NCBI RefSeq assembly: GCF_002209565.1
Contig: NZ_NJIH01000019.1
Coordinates: 1-64,000, forward strand
From: Candidimonas nitroreducens
Lineage (GTDB): Bacteria; Pseudomonadota; Gammaproteobacteria; Burkholderiales; Burkholderiaceae_B
Length of the DNA stretch: 64,000 nucleotides
Direction: 5' to 3'
Shown here: positions 58,610 to 64,000 of the stretch, in pieces
How positions within the stretch are numbered: position 1 is the stretch's first letter
Layout of the letters: each line of letters starts with the position of its first letter
Program-made: the position numbers and the translations under genes
The notes under the pieces: generated by a model
Database searches by the model: none
The model's input: only the letters and a program-made list of their open reading frames with translations
Told to the model about the DNA's origin: nothing

Positions 58610-59842
58610 TCAAGCCCCTTCCGGCCGGGGGCGCCGGCCCTGGATACCGTCGGCAATGGCCTGTGCGGTACCGGCCGAGTCGGTCAGGCCCAGATGGCCA
58701 TGGCCCACCGCCAGCCATAGGCCGGCCCGGCCCGGCGCCGGGCCAATGCGCGGCACGGAATCGGGCATGCAGGGGCGATGGCCCATCCACGTGGCGTAGC
58801 CGCGCCCACGCAATGACGGAAATGCCGACAGCGCGATGCGCAGCAAGGCCTGCGAGCGCCGCGGGCTGGGTGCGGCGCTCAGGCCACCGATCTCCACCGT
58901 GCCGCCCACGCGCAGGCCGGTTTCCATCGGGGTGATGAATACCTTGCGGTCGGCCAGCACCACCGTGCGCGATACTTCGGCGCCACCTTCGAATTGCACG
59001 TGATAGCCGCGCTGGGACTCCAGCGGCAAATGCACGCCCAGCGGGTTCAGCAGCTTGCGCGACCAGGCCCCCGCGGCCACGACGACCTGCTCCGCCGTCC
59101 CCGTCGGCACACCGCCGGCATATTCGATATTCCATCCGCCGGAACCAGGCGCCAATTTGCTCACCTCGGCGCGCAGGCAGTCGCCGCCCAGCGCGGCATA
59201 GTGCTGGAATATGGCCTGCACATAACGCCAGGGGTTGGTTACCGTGGCGTGATCCGCCAGGAACATGCCGATGCGATAGCGTTCGGCAATGCCGGGCTCC
59301 AGCGCCAGGATGCCGTCGCGATCCAGGCGCTCGGCGCGAAACCCGTACTGCTCGCGCAAGCGCCAGCCGGATTGATCCTTGGCCAGTATGCTTTCGTCCG
59401 GATACAAGTACAGGTGGCCGCGGCGCAGGATGAGTTCCGGCGCCCCGACCTCGCGCGCCAAGTTCAGGTGCAACTGCAGGGCATTGCGATGCACCACCGC
59501 CAGGCGGGACGCGGCATGCTGGGCCGCCGCCGGCCGCGACGCCAGGGCGAAGCGGGCCAGCCAGGGCATGGCCCACGGCAGATAGCCTGGTGGCAGGTAC
59601 AAGGGCCCCTCCGGGTCGCAAAGCATGCCGGGCACGCTCTTGAGCAGGCCCGGCATGGCCAGCGGCACCACGGAACCCTCGCTGATGGCCCCCGAATTGC
59701 CGAAACTGCAGCCGCTGCCCGGCTCGTCGCGGTCGATCAGCAAAACCTCGCGGCCGCGCTTGCGCAATTCGTGGGCTATACATACGCCGACAATGCCGGC
59801 ACCAATCACCGCGACGCGGCCAGACCCTGCTTTCATCTTCAT
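58610..59842 (-). CDS. DadA-like FAD-dependent D-amino-acid dehydrogenase
   Basis: A 410-aa FAD oxidoreductase of the DAO superfamily. GRVAVIGAGIVGVCIAHEL (8-26) is the dinucleotide-binding motif, GCSFGNSGAI and SQRGYHVQFEGG are DadA-like signatures, and GHGHLGLTDSAGTAQAIAD closes the FAD site. Likely role: oxidative deamination of D-amino acids or glycine derivatives at the inner membrane. It lies 45 bp after a Bug gene in the same direction. A nitrilase-fold amidohydrolase is divergent, which suggests joint use of an amide or N-carbamoyl compound. Confidence 0.88.
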   Translation of the reverse strand: MKMKAGSGRVAVIGAGIVGVCIAHELRKRGREVLLIDRDEPGSGCSFGNSGAISEGSVVPLAMPGLLKSVPGMLCDPEGPLYLPPGYLPWAMPWLARFALASRPAAAQHAASRLAVVHRNALQLHLNLAREVGAPELILRRGHLYLYPDESILAKDQSGWRLREQYGFRAERLDRDGILALEPGIAERYRIGMFLADHATVTNPWRYVQAIFQHYAALGGDCLRAEVSKLAPGSGGWNIEYAGGVPTGTAEQVVVAAGAWSRKLLNPLGVHLPLESQRGYHVQFEGGAEVSRTVVLADRKVFITPMETGLRVGGTVEIGGLSAAPSPRRSQALLRIALSAFPSLRGRGYATWMGHRPCMPDSVPRIGPAPGRAGLWLAVGHGHLGLTDSAGTAQAIADGIQGRRPRPEGA

Positions 59843-59887
59843 CCCGCCAGACTTCTTATCGGCATTGCGCCAATTCCTACCCCTGCC

Positions 59888-60859
59888 TTATTTCGCGACT
59901 ATACCGACCTTGGAGGCCAGGCTGCGCCATTTCCCGATTTCCGACGAGATGAAGCCACGAAACTGCGCGGGCGTGTCGGGAGACGGCATGATGTTCAGAT
60001 CCATGAAGGCCTTGTTCAATTCCGGCGACTTCAGCGCCGCCACGGTCACAGCATTGAGCTTGTCGATGACGGCCTGGGGCGTCTTGGCCGGAGCCAGCAG
60101 CCCGAACCACGTGCCGCCGACGAACGGCAGCCCGGCCTCGGCCATGGTGGGAATGGACGGCGCATTGGGCAGGCGCTTGTCGGTTGCCACCGCCAGCGCC
60201 CGCAGCCGGCCCGCCTTCACCTGGCCGAGCGTAGCCGTAGCGGTATCGAAAGTGTACTGAACCTGGCCGCCCATCAGATCGGCGATCGACGGGCCGCTGC
60301 CCTTGTAAGGCACATGAGTGGTATTGATGTGCGCAGCCACCTTGAATTCTTCGCCGATCAGGTGGTTCGAGGTGTTGGTGCCGAACGATGAATAATTCAA
60401 CTGCCCGGGATGCGCCTTGGCATAGGCGATCAGCTCTTGCAGCGACTTGGCGGGCACCTTGGGGTTGACCACCAGCACGAACGGAACCTTGCCGACCAGC
60501 GAAATGGGCGCCAGATCTTTCAAGGGATCGTACGGCATGTTCTTCAGAGTGATCGGAGCGATCGAAACCTCGGGCGAGGCTGCCAGCAATATCGTGTACC
60601 CGTCGGGCTTGGCATGCGCCACGTAGGACGCGCCTATCGTGCCGCCGGCGCCGGCACGATTTTCAACCACCACTTGACGGCCCAGGGATGCAGCCAGCGC
60701 CTTGGCCAGCAGGCGGCCGGCCGTATCGGTACTGCCGCCGGGCGGGTAGGCCACCACCAGCTTGATCGGCTCGGCGGGCCAGGACTCGGCCCGGGCGGGG
60801 GCATGAGTGGACAACAGCAGCGCGGGAAGTGCTGCCAAAAGCAGTTTGCGTCGATGCAT
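59888..60859 (-). CDS. Bug-type periplasmic receptor upstream of DadA-like gene
   Basis: A 323-aa receptor. I start at the ATG at 60859 (MHRRKLLLAALPALLLS), with GAGGAG eight bases upstream and a Sec signal ending ARA. WPAEPIKLVVAYPPGGSTD and VPYKG follow. A longer frame adds a non-signal leader. It forms an operon with the DadA-like gene and is divergent from the nitrilase-fold and IclR genes across a spacer rich in ATTGCAAT. Confidence 0.92.
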   Translation of the reverse strand: MHRRKLLLAALPALLLSTHAPARAESWPAEPIKLVVAYPPGGSTDTAGRLLAKALAASLGRQVVVENRAGAGGTIGASYVAHAKPDGYTILLAASPEVSIAPITLKNMPYDPLKDLAPISLVGKVPFVLVVNPKVPAKSLQELIAYAKAHPGQLNYSSFGTNTSNHLIGEEFKVAAHINTTHVPYKGSGPSIADLMGGQVQYTFDTATATLGQVKAGRLRALAVATDKRLPNAPSIPTMAEAGLPFVGGTWFGLLAPAKTPQAVIDKLNAVTVAALKSPELNKAFMDLNIMPSPDTPAQFRGFISSEIGKWRSLASKVGIVAK

Positions 60860-61027
60860 CGCACAGCTCCTCGAAAATGCCCCTCGGGCCGAAGGGCTAG
60901 GGCCCAGCGAAACTGTAGAGCGATGCCCTTGAGTTTGGCCGGCTCGGACAGCCCCGGACTGGATCGCGAACCCCATGTCCGCGTGCCGCGGCCTTGCATC
61001 AGCGCACTGTATCCACTAGTATTTTTA

Positions 61028-61055
61028 ATTGCAATAAGCAGTATTGCAATGCAAT
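61028..61055. promoter_or_regulatory. ATTGCAAT operator cluster
   Basis: The self-complementary ATTGCAAT occurs at 61028-61035 and 61043-61050. The second is part of a longer perfect palindrome, ATTGCA-A-TGCAAT (61043-61055). It lies in the divergent spacer between the Bug/DadA-like operon and the nitrilase-fold/IclR unit, so the IclR regulator encoded at 62072 is the likely ligand. Confidence 0.55.
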
Positions 61056-61132
61056 TGCCTTAAGCGCTTCATGACCGGCCGCCGTCTGCGGCCTTCCACC
61101 GGTTCTTTACAAGACTAATGGCTGGATCCTCC

Positions 61133-61210
61133 ATGAGCACATTCTCTTTCCTTCCGTTTACCACCAACGCCAGCGGCGTGCCGTACAGCTGCGCGCAGGC
61201 CCGGGGCTAA
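61133..61210 (+). CDS. Possible 25-aa leader peptide upstream of the nitrilase-fold gene
   Basis: An ATG at 61133 opens a short frame (MSTFSFLPFTTNASG... ending QARG) that stops at TAA 61208-61210, two bases before the ATG of the nitrilase-fold gene. That gene has no good ribosome site of its own, so translation could be coupled. Nothing else supports the peptide, and chance is not excluded. Confidence 0.3.
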   Translation: MSTFSFLPFTTNASGVPYSCAQARG

Positions 61211-61212
61211 CC

Positions 61213-62088
61213 ATGGCACGCCGCATCGTGGTCGCCGCCGCGCAGACTGGCAGCGTGGCACAAGACGGTCTCGCGCAGATCGAGGCACAGGCGCAGCAGA
61301 TGCTCGACGAGGCGGCGCGCCTGTCGGTGCGGCTGCTGACGTTCAGCGAACTGTTCCTCGCTCCCTTCTTTCCCAACCGCCTCGAAGAATACTTCGACGG
61401 CTATTTCATGGACGCCGACGACTCCGTGCTGAAACGCCTGCGCCAGAAGGCGCACAGCCACGGGATCGCGCTGGTTCTGCCTTGGGCCGAGCGCAACCCA
61501 AGCGGCTACTTCAACTCGGCGCAGGTCATCGACGAAAACGGCGCAATACTCGGCACCTACCGCAAGACCCACATACCCGCCTACTTCCCCAACGAAGCCC
61601 GTGGCGGCACTGGCAGCTACGAGAAATTCTATTTCACCCCCGGAGACAGGCTGGACACCTACCCGGTGGCCGGCACGCGCATCGGCGTGCAGATCTGCAA
61701 CGACCGGCTGTATCCGGAAGCGTCGCGCGCGCTGGCGCTGAAGGGCGCCGAGCTGATCGCCATGCCCATCTGCTACTCGACCTATTCCGATCCGGCGCAC
61801 CGCAGCGCCATCTGGGACGTTCCGCTGCGGGCCAGGGCCTACGAGAACGGCGCCTGCGTGCTGGCATGCAATCGCGTCGGCACCGAAGGGGTGCGCCATC
61901 ACCTGGGACGCAGCATGGTCGTCGATCCGCGCGGCACGATCCTGGCCGAGGCCGGCACCGAAGAGCCCGAACTGCTCAGTTGCCAAATTGACCTGGACGC
62001 AGCCGCCGCGGCAAGAAAAGGCTTTCCATGGTGGCGCGACCGACGCCCCGATCTGTACGATCCGCTCGTCCATGCCTCGCAAGACTGA
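61213..62088 (+). CDS. Nitrilase-superfamily carbon-nitrogen hydrolase
   Basis: A 291-aa nitrilase-fold amidohydrolase with the full triad: Glu46 (FSELF), Lys118 (YRKTHIP) and Cys162 (QICNDRLYPE). The layout (HIPAYFPNEARGGTGSYEKF) is close to N-carbamoylputrescine amidase and beta-ureidopropionase-like enzymes, so an N-carbamoyl or simple amide substrate is likely. Its last 17 bp overlap the start of the IclR gene. It is divergent from the Bug/DadA-like operon. Confidence 0.9.
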   Translation: MARRIVVAAAQTGSVAQDGLAQIEAQAQQMLDEAARLSVRLLTFSELFLAPFFPNRLEEYFDGYFMDADDSVLKRLRQKAHSHGIALVLPWAERNPSGYFNSAQVIDENGAILGTYRKTHIPAYFPNEARGGTGSYEKFYFTPGDRLDTYPVAGTRIGVQICNDRLYPEASRALALKGAELIAMPICYSTYSDPAHRSAIWDVPLRARAYENGACVLACNRVGTEGVRHHLGRSMVVDPRGTILAEAGTEEPELLSCQIDLDAAAAARKGFPWWRDRRPDLYDPLVHASQD

Positions 62089-62920
62089 TCTTCCACCGCC
62101 AGCCGCTGCGCCTCTCCGTCCGGAGCTCGGCGGCAGCACGGGTGATGCCGAAAGCCGGCTGTTCATCGGGGCGCTGGCCAAGAGCTTCCAGGTGCTCGAG
62201 GCCATCAACCGCGCCGCGCGTCCGGTCACACTTACCGAACTATCCGGCCTTTCGGGACTCAACCGCAGCGTCGTGCAGCGCATTACCCACACACTGAAAA
62301 CCCTGGGATACCTGCGCCAGCACCCCGACACGCGCGCCTACACGCTGTCAAGCCGCATGCTGGAATTCGGCCACACCGTGCTTACCCTGGATCGCGTGCG
62401 CGAAAAGGCCACGCCGCATATGGAGGCGCTGAACCGGCAGACCGGTGAAACCGTCAACCTCATGAAGCTGGAAGACGACGAGATCGTTTACCTGGCCCGT
62501 TTCCCGAGCCTGCACGCGGTCAGTGTCGACCTGCACGTGGGGTCGCGCCTGCCAGCCTTCTGCACCGCTGCCGGCCGCGCGATACTTTCCCGGCTGGACG
62601 AGGGCGAGGCCATGGCCAGGCTCGGGAACGCAGAGCGCACGCCCATGAACGAGCTGACTCGCACCGAGCTGCCAGCGCTGCACGCGGCCTTGATGGAAGC
62701 ACGGCGCCTGGGCTATGCGCTGAACGACCAAGAGGCTTTCATCGGCGACATCTCGATCGCCGCCCCGCTGATAAGCCGCTCCGGCGCCCCCGTAGGCGCG
62801 GTCAATATCGCCGTGCCCTCGCCGCGCTGGAAGGTGGAGGCAGCACGGCGCACACTGGCGCCCCAGGTGGTGGCCACCGCACGCAATATCAGCACAGAAC
62901 TGGGGTATACATACATTTAG
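62072..62920 (+). CDS. IclR-family transcriptional regulator
   Basis: A 282-aa IclR-type regulator with a Pro-rich N-terminal extension. The winged helix is at about residues 32-95 (AKSFQVLEAINRAARPVTLT, SGLSGLNRSVVQRITHTLK), followed by the effector domain with LPAFCTAAGRAIL and DISIAAPLISRSGAPVGAVN. I start at the ATG at 62072, which overlaps the nitrilase-fold gene by 17 bp. It likely controls that unit and the divergent Bug/DadA-like operon. Short tandem repeats begin at its stop codon. Confidence 0.9.
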   Translation: MPRKTDLPPPAAAPLRPELGGSTGDAESRLFIGALAKSFQVLEAINRAARPVTLTELSGLSGLNRSVVQRITHTLKTLGYLRQHPDTRAYTLSSRMLEFGHTVLTLDRVREKATPHMEALNRQTGETVNLMKLEDDEIVYLARFPSLHAVSVDLHVGSRLPAFCTAAGRAILSRLDEGEAMARLGNAERTPMNELTRTELPALHAALMEARRLGYALNDQEAFIGDISIAAPLISRSGAPVGAVNIAVPSPRWKVEAARRTLAPQVVATARNISTELGYTYI

Positions 62921-62970
62921 ATCTGTGTGTTCAGATCTGTGTTTTCAGATCCGTGCCTTTGATCTCTGCC
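62918..62970. repeat. Tandem array of about four 13-14-bp AGATCTGTG units
   Basis: Units begin at 62918 (TAGATCTGTGTGT), 62931 (TCAGATCTGTGTTT), 62945 (TCAGATCCGTGCCT) and 62959 (TTGATCTCTGCC), increasingly diverged. The first overlaps the stop codon of the IclR gene. No hairpin or T-run is formed. It looks like a local expansion of the gene end. Confidence 0.7.
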
Positions 62971-63080
62971 CTCGGCTGGGCCAGGCCTACACACAGCATC
63001 GCCAGAACCCGCCCACCGAGTGCCCAGGAGCCCCTGCGCTCGCCCCGGCACTCATTGCGCACCGCGACTCCCGGCGAACA

Positions 63081-63629
63081 TTACGCCACGGGCAAGCTGG
63101 CCAGCACGTCGTAATGCGCCACACCCTTATTCGGCCTGGACGCCACCAGCACGCAGCGCGTCGGCGACCACGCCAGCGGCGCTGCGCTCAGCAGCCGCGT
63201 GTCGCCCGGCCCGGCGTTGCGCAGCAGCGATACATGCGGCCGGAAGGCGCCCGCCTGGCGGCTCCAGCCACACTGCTCCAGGCGATTCCAAAGGCCCTCG
63301 TATAGCGCGTCCAGCCACGCCACCCGGCCCTCGGCGGCCGCCGGGCCGGCCCAGACAATGCGCGGCCCCTTGAAACGCCCGAATTCGCTCAGCACCAAGG
63401 GCCCCAGCGACACGCTCCAGCCTGCTGCCTCGTAAGCAAGCCGCCGCGCGGCGTCGGCGGGAGTCTCGCCCAGGAACGCCAGCGTCATGTGCAAGGTTTC
63501 CGGCCGCAGTATCCGGCCGCCGCACAAGGCCTGGGCAGCGCGCGCCCAGTCCATCAGCTGCGCCACCGTGGCGGCGTCCGGCCAGAGGGCGAAGAACAGC
63601 CGCTCCGACGTGCGAGAGGAAGCCTGCAT
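63081..63629 (-). CDS. thpR: RNA 2',3'-cyclic phosphodiesterase (2'-5' RNA ligase family)
   Basis: A 2H-phosphoesterase of about 182 aa. The two HxT/S motifs are HMTLAF (His51, Thr53 when numbered from an in-frame GTG four codons upstream) and PHVSLL (His136, Ser138), spaced as in ThpR. It opens 2',3'-cyclic phosphates and can join 2'-5' linked RNA halves in vitro. I prefer the ATG at 63629; the GTG at 63641 is the alternative. It stands alone, divergent from the HpaR-like gene, and is probably housekeeping. Confidence 0.9.
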   Translation of the reverse strand: MQASSRTSERLFFALWPDAATVAQLMDWARAAQALCGGRILRPETLHMTLAFLGETPADAARRLAYEAAGWSVSLGPLVLSEFGRFKGPRIVWAGPAAAEGRVAWLDALYEGLWNRLEQCGWSRQAGAFRPHVSLLRNAGPGDTRLLSAAPLAWSPTRCVLVASRPNKGVAHYDVLASLPVA

Positions 63630-63786
63630 AGGAGTGCTCACAATGACAGCCCTGCAAAAAATTCGGACACCAAGCCGCCTGGAAGGCCGGCAGGCCGGCA
63701 GCCCGGGAGCCGCGGGTTCGATCTACGCATCGGCGAACCCCGCGATATCTCTCCATGGTAGCAGCCATTCTTGTTAACATGGCAAC

Positions 63787-64000
63787 ATGCATCCATCCTT
63801 CCACCACCGCAATCTGCCGCACCTGTTCCTCTACGCCCGCGAGGCCTTGATGGCGCACTTCCGGCCCGTGCTGAACGAGGCCGGCGTCACCGAGCAGCAG
63901 TGGCGCGTACTGCGCACGCTCAGCGAAACCGGCCCCATGGAGCCGAATCAGATCGCCCGCAGCTGCCAGATACTGAGCCCGAGCCTGACGCGCATGCTGG
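63787..64000 (+). CDS. hpaR: MarR-family regulator, HpaR-like (partial at window edge)
   Basis: The first 71 codons of a MarR protein run off the right edge. LFLYAREALMAHFRPVLNEA, then VTEQQWRVLRTLSETGPMEP, closely follow the N-terminus of HpaR, the repressor of homoprotocatechuate (4-hydroxyphenylacetate) degradation, as I remember it. An hpa catabolic operon may therefore follow outside the window. A self-complementary TGTTAACA (63772-63779) just upstream could be part of an autoregulatory site. Confidence 0.8.
   Translation, partial: MHPSFHHRNLPHLFLYAREALMAHFRPVLNEAGVTEQQWRVLRTLSETGPMEPNQIARSCQILSPSLTRML

Noticed and set aside
58566-59783. A long frame parallel to the DadA-like gene
   Set aside because: The frame at 58610-59842 carries the FAD motif and full family layout; this one is a shifted shadow.
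1-64000. CRISPR arrays, rRNA genes, prophage modules, toxin-antitoxin or defence systems
   Set aside because: I looked for regularly spaced repeats, rRNA-like sequence and typical protein families on both strands and saw none.

Overview
The window looks like chromosomal DNA of a high-G+C betaproteobacterium of the Alcaligenaceae (Bordetella/Achromobacter type). The main reason is the number of periplasmic Bug (TctC-like) receptor genes: ten intact copies and one remnant in 64 kb, a hallmark of that family. This is inferred from gene content; no database search was possible.

Layout. 1-5370 is a visibly AT-richer stretch. It opens with what looks like the right end of an IS21-family insertion sequence and carries an HD-fold protein with a damaged HD motif, a PEP-mutase/isocitrate-lyase-family enzyme, a LysR regulator and a Bug receptor. 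A tRNA-Thr(UGU) gene with its terminator (5379-5499) marks the return to high-G+C DNA. Next come a lipoprotein glycoside hydrolase and an exported beta-carbonic anhydrase. From 9 kb onward the window is almost entirely small catabolic modules, each combining a Bug receptor, a few enzymes and a local regulator.

The modules are: (a) 9.0-12.9 kb, Bug, CHMI-like isomerase, metallo-beta-lactamase-fold protein and CMD protein, divergent from a LysR gene; (b) 13.1-20.5 kb, Bug, two-subunit molybdenum hydroxylase, signal-less ModA-like protein, FAH-family hydrolase and FCD-GntR, divergent from an IclR gene; (c) 20.5-27.9 kb, MmgE/PrpD, Bug and lactonase-like protein, divergent from aldehyde dehydrogenase, beta-hydroxyacid dehydrogenase and a PEP-mutase-family lyase; (d) 28-32 kb, AraC with an SBF-type carrier and TauE/SafE with LysR; (e) 31.8-36.4 kb, CoA-transferase, enoyl-CoA hydratase and UTRA-GntR, divergent from Bug and a MaoC hydratase; (f) 36.6-47 kb, a split class I fumarase/tartrate dehydratase, then GST, CMD protein, amidohydrolase, a fused double acyl-CoA dehydrogenase, CoA-transferase and Bug, divergent from Bug and a flavin reductase; (g) 47-57 kb, LysR, CitE-like lyase, CoA-transferase-like protein, Bug, LysR and DapA-like aldolase, convergent with CoA-transferase, mesaconyl/methylfumaryl-CoA hydratase-like protein and Bug; (h) 57-63 kb, amidohydrolase, DadA-like oxidase and Bug, divergent from a nitrilase-fold amidohydrolase and IclR; (i) the right edge, an RNA 2',3'-cyclic phosphodiesterase (ThpR) and the start of an HpaR-like MarR gene.

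No TctA/TctB membrane partner is encoded for any of the ten Bug receptors. The most interesting signals are in the spacers: repeated or palindromic elements that appear to tie separate operons into shared regulons. Examples are a 27-bp element at both ends of the 23.8-24.3 kb divergent spacer, an ATAAACT-N12-TTATGACCTTTT element before two adjacent operons, and interlocked palindromes overlapping a promoter at 34.8 kb. Several enzymes also have unusual active sites: a lactonase-fold protein without the bridging Asp, CoA-transferase-family proteins with Gly or Glu at the usual Asp, and a Q-for-H HD protein.
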